DNA of 64,000 bases, taken from the NCBI GenBank assembly GCA_004369085.1, contig ML210172.1, forward strand, positions 172,421 to 236,420. Direction: 5' to 3'. Every line of letters begins with the position of its first letter. Position 1 is the stretch's first letter. This document shows, piece by piece, positions 22,931 to 35,234 of the stretch. This stretch comes from Coprinopsis marcescibilis. Lineage: Eukaryota; Basidiomycota; Agaricomycetes; Agaricales; Psathyrellaceae. Below the pieces are notes generated by a model. It searched no databases. It saw nothing but the letters and a program-made list of their open reading frames with translations, and was not told where the DNA came from. Made by a program: the position numbers and the translations under genes.

Positions 22931-25604
22931 ATGAATCGTCATCATCCATACGGTGGAAGTTTCGAAAATGGCCCTCCTCGTAGGGGTGGCTCTCCTGGTG
23001 GCCCCGGTCCTGACCGTTCATACCGCAACCACGAAAGAGGCGGTTTCCGCGGTAGGGGCGGCTTTCGCGGAAGAGGAGGTGGTGGTCATGGAGGAGGTGG
23101 GGGTGGTGGGGGAGGATATCCCCAGTATGACGCAGGAAATATAAGCAACGCCTATGAACACCAGTCTCAGCCTTACGCCGATTATGACCTCCAAGCGCCT
23201 CAAAATGCCTACTATTCAGGCGGCAGCAATTATGGCGACTCCTCTCAGTTCGATCCCTCCCCTGGCTATGACGGCTACGAAAAGTATGAAGGTGCGCTAC
23301 ATTGAGATTATAAAAACTTTCAACAGCGCCGCCCGTCAGGTTTCTAAGCGGAAAACTGAACCTTTGAGGCACGCGGAGTGTGGCAAGCATTTTAACCCGT
23401 CTAAGGTCCTTTCTACCACCCCTTTTGACCACGGCTGTGCTCGAGTCAAGTGTGATCCAACCCGCTTTGATTATTGAGTCCAAGAGATATGGTCAGCCCG
23501 TCAGGCGACTTGAGGAGGTCTTCCTGAGACTGGCACTATTATTGCCATCTTCCGCGTGCAACACAGGCTGCGTCTTTTTATTCTTATTTTGTTTAATCTT
23601 AAAAAGAGATTCTCATCGTTTGCCTCTTCTCAGATGCTTCGGGGTATGATAATCAGCAGGATCTTAACCGTCGTCGACCTGCCAGGAAAGACAGGGAGGA
23701 CAAGGTTCATGATTCAATAATCGAAGAACGCATTCAGCGGGAAAGACCCTGTCGGACGCTGTTCATCCGTAACATCAAGGCAAGTAAGGTTCAGTCGAAT
23801 CTAAGTCAGGTGGCCTAAGATATGGCTGCAGTACGAAACCCCTAGCGATGAGGTGCGACACCTCTTCGAAGAGCACGGAGAAATAAAGACCTTCTTTGAT
23901 TTGATATCGACACGAGGAATGGTGTTTGTCACATATGTGAGCTTTGTCAATTCTTCACTCACCTGCTGTGAGACTGAGTATATCCGCAGTTTGACTTGAG
24001 ATCTGCAGAGCGCGCTAGAGATCGACTTCAAGGGTCAGAAATCAGTGGTCGTCCGGTGAGTACTTGACTCTATTTAAGTGTGGGCGGGATTCTCATCAAC
24101 GCATTGTTCTCCCTTTCCCATTGTTCTTTACGTAGATTGACGTACACTACTCGCTTCCACGCGACGATCGAGGTGGGGAGAACCAGCGAAACCAGGTACG
24201 TTAATTTGGCCACTTGACTTTGTTTTCATGCTGACTATGTTTTCTGCCGTAGCAATTCCAAGGCACTCTTCAAGTTACAATTCGTGCATCTCCGTCAGGA
24301 GCGCCCATTGACGAAGCAGAGGTTCGAAGAAAATTTCAACAATTTGGTGACATCAAGTCAATCCGATCTGTTGGAGAACGTATCGAGTGAGTTTGCTCTT
24401 GCCTAACTGTCATACTTAATGCTGACTGCGTCAATCGAAGCTCTCGATATGTTGAATTCTATGACACGCGGGCTTGCGACGAGTCGTTCGACAGGCTACG
24501 TCACCAATCTCTTCAGGATGGTGTAATGGACATCGCATATGCCTGGGATAACACGGAGCCAGCATTCAGGTAAGCTGACATCTAATGACATACAACGACC
24601 GTGCTGAACCTACATCAGGGAAGGTGGAGGTGGCCATAACGGGGGAGCAGGAGCAGGAGGAGCAGGTGGTGGTCAACAACGCAATTGGGAAGATCGTGGT
24701 CATCGAGGTGGTGGTGGCAGCGGAGGTGGGGGTCGCGGCAGGGGTGGCAGAGGACGGGGCAGAGGACGGGGCAATAACAACAATAACAGCAGCAACAGCA
24801 ATAACAGCAGCAGCAGCAATTATAACAACTATAACAACGCCCCTGATGACTACGACAGACAAGATGATGGTTATGGCCGTGGTCGACGCTTTGACGACGA
24901 CTATGGCCGTGGTGGAGGAGGTCGTAGCAGTGGGCCTCCCGCAGGAGGCGGGTACAATGACCGCTATGATACCCGAAGCAACTATGGCGCTCCTCCAGGC
25001 CCTGCATATGGAAACCAAGGGCTTCCTCCACCAATGCCTCCTCCGATCAGTTCATATGGTATGCCGCCAGTGGCCCCTCCACCTGCGGTGTCAACAGGGG
25101 TAAGTAACGCGTATCTCTTCAATTGCCTTGAGCTAAACAGCATTTCTTTCAGGGTGCGGCAGACGACAGGCTAGATCAAGCACGAAAAGTGCAGCAGTTA
25201 CTAGCTGCACTGAAACAACCTCAAAATGGACAAGGTCCTCCGACTCCTCCTGTCCCTTCCGTTCCCGCAGCACCACCGATGCAATCCGCACCAGGGGGAT
25301 ACTACGGTCAGGCCCCGCCCTCATCCATGGGATACCCACCATCTTCGTCATATGCTGGTGTCCCTCCCTCAGCTCCACCATCTATGCCGCCGATTGGAGC
25401 ACCTACAGGGACACCTCCGGTAAATCTTCCTCCAAACTTGATGATGCTATTGCAACAGCGAGCTGGTGGTGTAGCTCCTCCTGCAAGCTCGCCGTACGGG
25501 GCACCTCCTTCTCAATACCCCCACATGATGTCCTACATGGTAAGTTTGTTTGGTTTTCACAAGGCGGGATCTGATAGTTTATCTAGGGTCAGGCTCAAAA
25601 GTAG
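22931..25604 (+). CDS. Mei2-like RNA-binding protein with RGG regions and two RRMs
   Basis: RNA-binding protein. The N-terminus is a Gly/Arg-rich RGG segment (RGGFRGRGGFRGRGGGGHGG). RRM1 follows (CRTLFIRNIKYETPSDEVRH, then RGMVFVTYFDLRSAERARDR), then RRM2 (GTLQVTIRASPSGAPIDEAE, then SRYVEFYDTRACDESFDRL). This RRM1-RRM2 pair matches Mei2/TEL-type proteins, but the C-terminal RRM3 is absent. Instead there is a second RGG region, an Asn/Ser repeat (24775-24836) and a Pro/Gly/Ser-rich tail with QARKVQQLLAALKQPQ. The last intron (25540-25586) gives a short final exon GQAQK and TAG at 25604. A readthrough frame that runs on to about 25900 is intronic or UTR sequence. Confidence 0.85.
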
Positions 25605-26012
25605 TGATTATTTTCTGCGCCGACCATATTATACCTCGTCTATTGAATATGCACACAGACGTGCTTGCGCGTCTTTTTGCTTTACACTGCTACCTGTGGC
25701 TACAGCTTTATCGTTATTCCTTTTGCTTTCTCTTTCATTCCCAATTATGTTTATAGCCAGTATAGACAGTCCGCAGTACGTCATCATATTTGCCCACATG
25801 CTCCGCAATACTGTACGAGACGACCATCAAGCGCACGTGGAGACCGGATACCGGGATCGCGACCGTGTGATAGTAGTTGCTGGGACTGAGCGATGTTAGA
25901 ACACTGTTCGCGACATTTCTTTCACGGTCTTTCACTTCTGTATCTACATAAGCAATCGTAACGGCCTAGGGAGGGGGAGGACTTCCTGCTGTGCTGCAGC
26001 GCCATCGCCACT
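25605..26012. other. Intergenic region
   Basis: About 400 nt holding the 3' UTR of the RRM gene and the promoter of the roadblock gene, including a T/C-rich stretch around 25700-25750. No gene seen. Confidence 0.4.
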
Positions 26013-26627
26013 ATGCTGGTGCTCTCCAAACTACAAAACACCCTCTCACGGATACTGTCGTTCCCAGACTTGCACACCGCAGTTTTACTGACGGTATCTG
26101 GGGAACTGGTGTCGTTCGCGGCGGATCCTGTACGACCCAAAGACGATATCCGCGTTATAGCTGGACTGGCCAGCGAAATCTGGAGAGAAACAAAGGAACA
26201 GGGGTATGGAATTGTCGATAGTGAGGTATGTTGGGGCCTTTCCCTTTTGCTTTGTGTCTTGTTTTTGGAGGATATGGATATTGACTTTCGTCAGAAGTTT
26301 GGCAGGATAGCTGTTTTGCCTGTCGATGACGAGGGCCACAGTACTGATGACTCTGAGGGTGGGGCCGTTGAGGGCTACTCGGAAGACCGACAACCATTGA
26401 TGCTACTAGCTTTGAATGCAAACGAGAACACAGATTTGGACGAGATTCGGGAAACGGTGCGCATATTTTATTAAATGGACTTTTGTTCGGCTGCTGATGT
26501 TGACTTGCAGGGACTTGCGTATGCAAGACATTTATCAAAACCTATGAGCCGATTCAGACCATATCTGGCGGTGAAGCCAGCGCCTCTGACACCGTCAGCC
26601 TTGTCACCGACACCAGCTCGAGTGTAA
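26013..26627 (+). CDS. Roadblock/LC7-domain protein, LAMTOR2-like (Ragulator subunit candidate)
   Basis: Small protein of about 150 residues in three exons. It starts MLVLSKLQNTLSRILSFPDL, continues with HTAVLLTVSGELVSFAADP and DDIRVIAGLASEIWRETKEQ (roadblock fold: helix, hairpin, helix). Exon 2 is FGRIAVLPVDDEGHSTDDSE followed by PLMLLALNANENTDLDEIRE, and the last helix is GLAYARHLSKPMSRFRPYL. The pattern and length resemble LAMTOR2/p14, which with its partners tethers Rag GTPases to the lysosome or vacuole. There is an acidic Ser/Asp insertion in the middle. A dynein light-chain roadblock protein is less likely because of the AGLASEIW and C-terminal helix pattern. The LAMTOR2 assignment is an inference. 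Confidence 0.72.
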
Positions 26628-26961
26628 CAGGGTACTGATCATCTTTTTGCACCTTTCGTGTTTTCGACCTAGACTTATCTTTATTATGACTTCATACATT
26701 ACCATGAATTGCACTACTAGATACATTAGACCCATTATTATTACTGTATAATATATTCTTGTTGGCCAGCAGCGTGCAATACATATGTCATTCAACCGTC
26801 ATCAGACATCTTCAGCGTCACTGGCAGTGGGAATCAAGTGAAGATTTTCGCGCGCGCGACGACGTCGGACGCGGGAATATTCGTGTTACCACCCGCCGTC
26901 ACCGTCGCGGCTGGTCTCCTCGAACTTTGGTTCAACACCATCCTTCTCAACCCCTAGCAAT
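26628..26961. other. Intergenic region
   Basis: About 330 nt. AT-rich 3' flank to about 26760, then a GC-rich segment with CG alternation (near 26848-26880) that probably contains the promoter of the prenyl synthase gene. Confidence 0.4.
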
Positions 26962-28629
26962 ATGCGGGGACTGACTCGCAGCCTGCTGGGCTCGGCGACC
27001 TGTATTTCTCGCTCGATTTCGTGTCCAGGTGGTGCCGCAGTCACGCGGCACAACTACAACAAGCGACGGAGAGTTTCCGTGCTGGCCCAAAAGCCCGCAA
27101 CGACGACTGAACCTGCTTGGGCACCCAAATCGGAATCGATTCCGTTTCAAAATGAACCACCACTACAACCATTACAGCAACGAACACGACCGGACCCGTA
27201 TAGAATTGTTTCGCCCGAGCTCGCAGTGTTGCGGTCGAATCTGCTCAAGTTGCTGGGTTCTGCGCATCCTGGACTTGCGGATGTAGCAGAGTACTACTTC
27301 TTGCACCCTTCAAAACAGCTTAGGTCGCTGCTTGTGCTGCTGTTTGCGCGAGCTACGAATGGGATGGGTCGACATTGGGAGCAGAGACATTGGGAAGCGG
27401 GGACGGAGGCGCACGGGGGACGCGGAGAGGAGCTTGACCGACCTTTGGTGTCTTCAGAGACACTGAACGAATGGAATCCCAATATGCCAGACCATACAGC
27501 GTCTTTTGCCCAACCTTTTGAACTTTGTAGGCCCTCAACATCCCCCGCAACACCAATACCCCCTTTCCCGCATCGACATCCTTCTTCAACACTCATTACG
27601 CCTCCGCTCCTGCTTCCGACGCAAATGCGGCTGGCACAAATTGTCGAAATGATTCATGTTGCGTTCTTACTTCATGAAAACGTTTGTGTGGGATCTACAA
27701 ACGAAGGAACCGCATCACAGAACCCGTTTGGGAACAAACTTTCGATCCTTGGTGGAGACTTTTTGCTTGGGAGGGCGAGTACGGTTTTGTCGCGGTTAGG
27801 AGGGGGAGAGGTTGTTGAATTGATTGGAAGTGTGATCTCAAATTTGGTGGAAGGAGAATACTTGCGGATGGAGACCGTGAAAACACCAACATTGGGTGTT
27901 CTGAAGGGACCGGCATCTCGCGAGGAGGCTTGGGATCTCTATCTGCGGAAGACTTACCTCAAATCTGCAAGTCTCATGGCAAAGGGTGCCAGAGCGTCAG
28001 TTGTTCTAGGAGGATGCGGCGAAAGCGAGATTTGGAAGGAGGTTGCATATGCGTATGGGCGCAACCTCGGAATCGCGTATCAGGTACGTCATACAAAATA
28101 GGGGGTTTCATTAATGGTCCACTGACGAACTCGGTTGTCATGTAGCTTATTGAAGACACCTTGGACTATGGCGCCTGCTCTTCAGGTCTGAAGCCTGGAT
28201 TGGCAACCGCCCCTGCAATTTATGCGTCGGAAGAGCATGCAGAGTTGAAACCTCTGATCCGGAGAAATTTCTCCAAGACGGGGGATATTGAACTTGTATG
28301 TCAAGCCCATCCTTTGAGAGCACTTTACTTTATTCTCCCTCCTTAACGTCTGGCGCCTACCTGCCGTTTCCTATATTTATTATGTTTCTGTCTGTCTGCC
28401 CCTTGTCATTTCATTCGACGTTTCGTTGACATTATAACTGACTCTCATTCCATTTTTTTGGCAGGCTGTCCAATATGTCCAGCAATCCTCGGGCGTAGAG
28501 CGCTCCCGGTTGCTCGCACATGCATACGCAGAAAAGGCACGCGAAACGCTGCAGTTCCTGCCGGATAGTGACACCAAGTTGGCATTAGAAGGGCTCACAG
28601 AGATTGTCATCAATCGGACATGGTCATAG
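26962..28629 (+). CDS. COQ1-family polyprenyl diphosphate synthase homolog lacking the first Asp-rich motif
   Basis: Mitochondrial-type trans-prenyl synthase homolog (ubiquinone side-chain family). The basic Ser/Arg-rich N-terminus looks like a mitochondrial presequence. Three exons: a long one, then LIEDTLDYG.., then AVQYVQQSSGVERSRLLAHA, ending EIVINRTWS. The fold motifs are clear: HPSKQLRSLLVLLFARATNG, RLAQIVEMIHVAFLLHENV, FGNKLSILGGDFLLGRA, ISNLVEGEY and YLRKTYLKSASLMAKGARAS. In active Coq1 the helix ends LLHDDVID with RRG nearby. Here it reads LLHENVCVGSTNEG, so the first DDxxD and the RRG are gone, and GKQLRP is SKQLRS. The second motif is partly kept (IEDTLD). Either a non-catalytic partner like Dlp1/PDSS2 or a decayed paralog. 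The sequence remains more Coq1-like overall. Confidence 0.85.
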
Positions 28630-29615
28630 TATAGTCTCTAGTAATTATTCTCTACTTCAGCCGCTAATTACCCGGACACATTACCCCCTCTTACCATATC
28701 TTGGTCCTAGAACTGCCACTAGAAGGAGCCTTTCGCGCTCTCAGTTGCGATTGGACTTTGTACGCTTCTTGTCTAGAGGTTTTTGCTTTTAGTTATATAC
28801 TGCATGCATGACTTGGATGGTTTTTGACACTTGCCTGTCCTGTCACATACATACCAACTCAGTTACATTCGTATTACATATTTCGTATTTTGTAGAAGTC
28901 AGATGTCGAGAATCGAGATTGCTAGGTCGAGGTTTCCAAGTGAAGAAGTTTTTGCTTGAACTTGCGGTTCAAGAAGAAAAGATAGGTATTACCTTTTGCC
29001 TCATGTTGCGCGTCTCACGGGAACTCAAGCCAGCAGTACATCACCGCGCACTAATAGGGTCACAGATGGCGTGATGTTTCACAGGAGCTCCGCAAGGTTC
29101 GTTCCCAGGTAAATTAGTCGAGTTGTTTCTGCATAACCCAGTTGATAACGGTGATTCTGACAGTTAGAGTAGGCATAGTGGCGCAAATAGAGTCCCAGGA
29201 CCAGCCCTAACCAGCCTCCTAAAGAGCTCATCGAGAGCTACGTAGTGCCAATATCGAACAAGAGGGCGAAGAGAAAGCGAGGTCATGAACGATTGGACGC
29301 ATTCATGACGACGCCAAGCCCAGGGTCAAAATCGGCTTAGTCAACTTGACCATGTGATCAGCCGTTGGGCCAGTCAGGAACTCGCCGTTCGCAAGTAGCC
29401 GGCGGGGCCGGGACCAGGACAAGGTTGACCCGCCAGTTTAGACCAAGTTGTTCAGGCTACCTTGACTCGCTTTCCCATTGTCAGTCTGGTTCATGTTCAA
29501 GGGTAACTCTCCTCATCCCTCACTGTCTCTGCTGCATTCCTGGCAACCCCGCGACTGGACATAGAGGATCTCTGAGCTACCTGCGTTCTGGCGACTCATT
29601 TTTGACGGCACAGCC
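28630..29615. other. Intergenic region
   Basis: About 985 nt with no supported gene. Short open frames on the forward strand lack motifs and splice logic. It presumably holds the 3' UTR of the prenyl synthase gene and the promoter of the orphan gene. Confidence 0.45.
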
Positions 29616-30543
29616 ATGTTGTCGCTGTTGTCGAAAGGGACTGCGCGAATCTTGGATGGTCATCTCAAGGCCGCGGGACTCACTATACCTCAAGACGAGA
29701 AAGGGTCCTATGTACGTCTTGTGTCCAATTTTGAGCGAGCGAGCGCTTAACCAGGGATATGCAGGTCATCGACCTGCCAGCCATTCGTGGTTTGCTGCCC
29801 AAAATTTCCAATAGCGCATTCAACCAAGTGGCAGATATTTGCGAGAACACGATTAATCCGATATGCAAGAGCTTTCACGGCATGATTCTTAGCGACATCG
29901 ATAATATTACAGACCTGCTCTTGAAGCTAGATGAAGTCGGCGCACCTGAGGTAGGTTGCCACTCAATTTGCGTTCTAGTGGCCTTTCTCAACAGTTCTTG
30001 GCTGTCAGAAGAATGATGGTCTACTTCAAGGGGAGCTTATTGAGGGAACTCTGTCGGTGATGAAGGAGCCCGCAGAGAAAGAAGCGCTACACTCTCCAAG
30101 AAGGCGCAGGTCTTCTGCCTCGGTACGCTTCTCTTGCTTCCTCGCAATTACCCCAGCAGATACTTACCCCAACATTTTGACAGCTCGGCGTTCCTATACT
30201 GATACCCAGTACCAATCCGATGGTCCCCTCCATCATCATTACACCTTGTGACTCGCAACCGCACGAGAGCAGTTGTCGAGTCCCTTATCAAGACAGCGCA
30301 TTTGGCAATCTGCTTACGGTTCCTCTGCACGTATGCTTCAATGACGTGCATCCGCCTCTTCTCCCTCAAACTACACTTCCCTTTCTTGAAAATTGGAGGT
30401 GGCATCAAGGTCACTGGGAAGCGATTCTGCCTTCTGTCAGGGAACAGACCAGGAGGGGTCTGTTCTCGAGGGCTCAGGTCTTCAGAAGAAAAGCCTCAAG
30501 GCACTACTCTCGCTCTCTATCCCATAGGAACACTTTGCTATAA
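29616..30543 (+). CDS. Unrecognised four-exon protein
   Basis: I do not recognise this protein. Reading splice sites gives exons 29616-29711, 29765-29950, 30009-30122 and 30184-30543. All junctions are phase 0 with no internal stop, for 251 residues. It begins MLSLLSKGTARILDGHLKAA. Exon 2 is a well-formed helical region (VIDLPAIRGLLPKISNSAF, then FHGMILSDIDNITDLLLKLD). Exon 3 holds a basic patch SPRRRRSS. Exon 4 is PSTNPMVPSIIITPCDSQPH and ends RKASRHYSRSLSHRNTLL. Four in-frame junctions make chance unlikely, but no domain is evident and no membrane helix is seen. The last exon is the least protein-like part. Confidence 0.58.
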
Positions 30544-30612
30544 TTCAGTATCTCTACATAATGCTATGTATATGACTATTTTGTGTATGAGGATAGAGGA
30601 CAGACGCGCGGC

Positions 30613-30620
30613 TATAAATA
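30613..30620 (+). promoter_or_regulatory. TATA box of the NVJ2 gene
   Basis: TATAAATA lies 218 nt upstream of the NVJ2 start codon. It is followed by a long pyrimidine tract (about 30757-30800, TTTGCTCTTTCTCTCTTTCT), the usual layout of a strong fungal promoter. Confidence 0.55.
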
Positions 30621-30830
30621 GAGCGTGGCAAGTACCACGTGCGCCAACGTCACAATGATGGGTTAGCGTCCTCGCTGGAGGTTGGCCAGCCAGTGACACT
30701 TGTTTGTAGTAACCACTGAGTTACCCATCGACGCTGTGGGCGTCATCCTCGGCGACCTTCTCTTTGCTCTTTCTCTCTTTCTTTCTCTTCTCTCTATATT
30801 CTACCCTCGAACTCGCTCCATCGGGTCATA

Positions 30831-33800
30831 ATGTTCAAGGCTTTGGTCTACGCTTATGTCTTGGGGGGGCTCACCTTTCTCCCTCTTCTCGTGGCCGCAG
30901 TGATTTTCATCACAATTTACACGGCGGTGCCCGTTGGAGAGGCTGACATGGCGAAGAAGCAGCGGGCAAAGCTAGAGGGAGCCAGTATCGGCAGCGAAGA
31001 CGAAAAGCCAGATAAGGAACAAGAGGGTGGCTCGCCGGAATTGGAACTCAATGATTTGCCTACGACACGCAAAGGGTGGCTCACCGTTCGACGGACGTTC
31101 GAGGAGGTGGAAAACGACAACACAAGCTATGTCACCCTTGTTCGGTCCTTTTTGGATTCTCGCTCCAAGGACCCGAAACGATCACGCCCCAAGGACATGT
31201 GGTATGCTGTACTCAAGCGGAACATACTCTACCTCTATGAAGACGAAGAAATGTCCGAGTGTGAGGCCGCCATTGAACTCAGTGGCCACGACGTCTTTAT
31301 CTACCCCGAGGACCTCCCAGACGCCGAATTGTACGCTAAACGCAATGCCATTTGTCTCCGTCGTAAACCTGCGACCGGAGCTGGCTTGCCGAGTGTCACA
31401 AAGGAGATGAAGCTGCAGAAGGAAGACTTGGAGATGAAGCTGGAGAAGAGCAGCAGCTCTGACAAGAAGAAGGAGCGGGAAATCCTTCTGGAGGCGGAAA
31501 AGAGGCAGGATGCTGCGCGGGATGAGGCATTAGATCCTGAAACGCCATGGTTCATATTCGTTCGTTCCAACCTCGAAATGGAAGACTGGTACTTTGCCCT
31601 CCTCCACGCATCCTCACATCCAGCGCAAACTCCGACTTTGCTTCCATTGCTCGATATCTTTAAACCCAAGGATATGGACCACCTTGTTAACACATTGGAC
31701 GACCAACCAGATGTGATTCCCATGCGATGGTTGAACGCCCTTCTTGGACGTATCTTCTTCAGTCATTATCGCACCCATAATCTTGAAGCATACATCATTG
31801 GGCGATTGATGAAGAAACTCGAGAAAGTCAAACGACCACAGTTCCTCACAGACATTTCCGTGACGGAAGTTTCGGTCGGGAACAGGGCACCAATGTTGAG
31901 CAAACCAATGTTGAAGGAGCTCACCAAGGAAGGCGACGCCGCTATAGAAGTTCACTTCCAGTACAAAGGCGAGATCCGACTTACCGTGGAGGCGACGGCA
32001 GTGATAAACCTTGGGGCTCGATTCAAATCATACACTGTGAAGCTCGTCCTGGCGGTGGTTTTGAAGGAGTTGGAGGGGAATCTGTTGATCAAGGTGAAAC
32101 GCCCACCGAGTAATCGTATCTGGTATGCGTTCACGCAGACGCCGCGGATGGTGTTAGAGGTCGAACCCATCGTCAGTGATAGGCAGATAACCTGGGGTAT
32201 GATCTTGGGTACCATAGAATCCAAACTCAAGGAGATCGTAAGTCGCCGGTTTTGGATGTCGAGGAGTCGTCGCTCATCACCTATTATAGATTCAAGAATC
32301 TGTCGTGATGCCCAACATGGATGATATCTCGTTCTTTGACAGTATGCCCTACTTGAATCGAGGTGGTATCTTCGCAGATTCCTCTCGACATTCCCGTCCG
32401 GCACCCTTCGCAGTTCCTCCGGAAATGACAAGCGATGCCTTCTCGACTGCATCAGCGCCGGTTCCAGACATCTCATCATCGTCACCTGAACCGCCGTTAA
32501 TCGCAACATCCCAGTCCGAGGAATTGTTGACCGCCAAAACTTCTTCTTCGACAGAAGTACCTTCAAAGTCCGTCATAGACGACCCAACAGACTCGAATAG
32601 GAACAACACTCGTCGAAAGACATGGTTCTCAAGCGTTAGAAGCGATGATGGACTGTCTCCTGATATCCTATCTGGTCTCAGCGAAGAGGGTGCTGTCAGA
32701 GGGCGACAGGATATCTCTGGCAACAAGTCTGACAAGTCTTCTTCGAGGTCAAAATCTCACTCAAGACGTCTATCTATAAATTCTGTCAACTCTGAAAAGT
32801 CGAATAGGACGGATCAAGATGCGAAATCCGAAGCTAATGGTACCCCGCAACGATCCAGTTCTCGACTCTCTAACTGTGGCAAAGATGGACTCGAAACAAC
32901 ACCGGGAGGTTCTCCCGACACGCGACATTCGAAGACAAGGACGACCGCACGGAGAACATCAGATGCTTCGCAAAGGAATCGTTCATCCAGTCCTCCCTCC
33001 TTCTTTTCGACACTCAAATCAAAGGCTGCAGATAAGCAGGCACTTAGCGATGCTGCCAAGGAGACTATGCGTAAATGGGGGATGAATTGGGGGCTGAAAA
33101 AGGAGCAAGCTGGGGGAACGTCGAGTGGAGAGGACTCGCACGACGGGATATCAGCCTCTTCTGGTGTTAATGCAGGCACTAGCTCTGGAACGAACCATAA
33201 GCCCCGAGCTAGCTATGCCGATGTGCGAGCAGCCGTCGCCGAACGTAAAGGGCGAGACCGTACGAACGATGGAGAAGGAGATCAGTATCTGTCCCCACCA
33301 AATTCGGGCTTTGTGTCACCGTCTAGTCCTAGCAAGACTGGCACGTCTGATAACATTCTTGGTCCATCATTCACATCGTCTTCAGCCCGTCTATCGACAC
33401 CTAGCCTAACCTCGAAGAAATCTTTGCCGTCGATCTCCCGTGTTAATACCGACATCGACGCAGAGTCTTCAGTCGCGGTTATCGAATCGCCGATCCATGT
33501 TCAACCCAAAGCAAAAACAATGACTATTCCAGGCATCCACGCTAAAAATCGCGGAGAAATACAATCTATGGGATATGTTGCTCCGACACCTCCACCACCT
33601 GCTCCATCGACCTTGTTGGAAAGCAGACTGAAAAATCCCGCTATCCAGACGGTGTATCGGTTCTGGAAGAATCCAAACTCGTCTGGCCGAGAGGATGACT
33701 CAGTCATGCAGCAGGAAGGCAATATATCACAGGATGATGTACAGAAAGGGGCGCCCGACGTGCAAGGTGGTGGCAATAACCGCGAGGTGACGGAGGATGT

Positions 33801-34179
33801 GTCAGAGAAACGTCCAACAGAGGATGTTAAGCGGCCAAATCTTCCTCCGCCACTACCACCTCGCTCCGTTCCCAAAACAGTGGGAAATTTTGACGATGGG
33901 GTTTCGTCAAATCTCGCAGAACAAAGCCCGCCTTCGCTCGCTTCCCAAGCACTGCAAAATATTTTCACCAAGGATGAGAGCTCGCGCCCGTCTGAGGAAT
34001 ATTCAGGCGTGGCGGGACCGACGCACGAGGTGGATGCTTCTTTGGGAGGTTCGGCGGATGTAGTACCAGGGCAGATGGCACTCGCAAGCGTGGTTTCTCC
34101 AACTTCTTTGGACGGTGGAGAACTTCTCAGTCGTACGCCTCCGCCACTGCCTCCTCGGCGTGCCCAAGCTGTTGTTTAA
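30831..34179 (+). CDS. NVJ2: Nvj2/TEX2-like ER membrane protein with PH and SMP lipid-transfer domains
   Basis: ER-anchored lipid-transfer protein of membrane contact sites. Residues about 7-29 form one membrane helix ([20 protein letters not shown]). A PH-like domain follows ([20 protein letters not shown], then [20 protein letters not shown]). The SMP domain has [20 protein letters not shown], then [19 protein letters not shown] and [20 protein letters not shown]. One intron (about 32238-32289) joins [17 protein letters not shown]. The last 600 residues are disordered and Ser-rich, with two proline motifs near the C-terminus ([11 protein letters not shown] and [14 protein letters not shown]) that look like SH3 ligands. 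The TM-PH-SMP order matches fungal Nvj2. The long tail is typical of basidiomycete versions. Confidence 0.92.
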
Positions 34180-35234
34180 CCCTTTTACATCGTCGGATTT
34201 ATTTATATCGCATTGCTTTCTCCACCGCTCCTACAACCCTTACACATACACATACATTGCACATTGTACACTATATCTTGCTCATCGACTCTCTCTCTCA
34301 TATTTCTTGCATTACTGCTTATGACAACTTGTTATGTATATACGACCCGTTTTACACACACGACGACAATGGAACAGATCGGGTATGATTTAGAGTAATC
34401 TCAGGGAGAGTTTTAGGACATTGTTATCTCCTCCAAGTGCCACGCTTTGGACCGATTTGAATCCGACGAGACAGTCATTTGACACCCGGTATACCTCTGG
34501 CAAGAACAAATTGGCACCAATCGGAGCATTGTGATACAGATATGAACAGATGATCAGGTTGTCATGAATACCATCCGAAGAGTTATCCCAGAGGCGGTGG
34601 GCTATGCTTTAAGAAAGGACAAGCCCGCTAAACTGGGCCCGGGATGTCAGCCTTTCGAGGCGTAGTTGAAGTTTGAAGGAATAAGTAGTATAAACGGGGA
34701 ACGGCGTTTATTTATCGGACAATTCCCCCCTGAGTTTAGAGTGCATACGTACTAATGGGATAATAATTGTGGTCTTGAGAGAATGGAGAAAGCGAAAACG
34801 TGGTGGCAAAGCAGTAATGGGTGGTTTTTACAGCATCCAACTGCGGGCGTGTAAAAAGGGGGGGCAGGTAGGCTTCCTGTGTGAAAAGATAAAAAGTTGG
34901 CGATCAAGTTTCTGGAGGAAGGTGAAGATTACACGGTTGTGTTCGTCATCCCATCCATCCCCCGGAGAACCAGAGATCCTTCTGAAACTACCGTTCCCTA
35001 CGTGTTGTCTCACCTATGAGTCTTTGACTACGACGGGCTATCCACCATCACCATCTTATCTTTGTTCTCTTCTTGCGCAACTCTGTACATAGTGCTTCAA
35101 CATCTTTGACAACATTTGCCTACCGGTTCCCCAGAGATTGCCTCGGATATTAACCTTTGTGAGTAATGTGTGTCGGGTTTCATTAAACGTAAAGCTTAAC
35201 TGGGCGCGGTAGAACCTACCCAGTGTGTTCGCGG
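34180..35234. other. Intergenic region with spliced 5' leader
   Basis: About 1,050 nt. The first part is an AT-rich 3' flank. Near the right end a likely 5'-UTR intron (about 35160-35211; donor GTGAGT, branch CTTAAC, acceptor GGTAG) precedes the next ATG. No gene supported. Confidence 0.45.

Noticed and set aside
24566..25103. Long reverse and alternative frames rich in Val/Ile/Ala/Thr
   Set aside because: Shadows of the GC-rich RGG and Asn/Ser repeat-encoding exon of the RRM gene.
25540..25899. Extension of the RRM protein through 25899
   Set aside because: A clear 47-nt intron leads to a stop at 25604. The extension is hydrophobic and unlike the rest.
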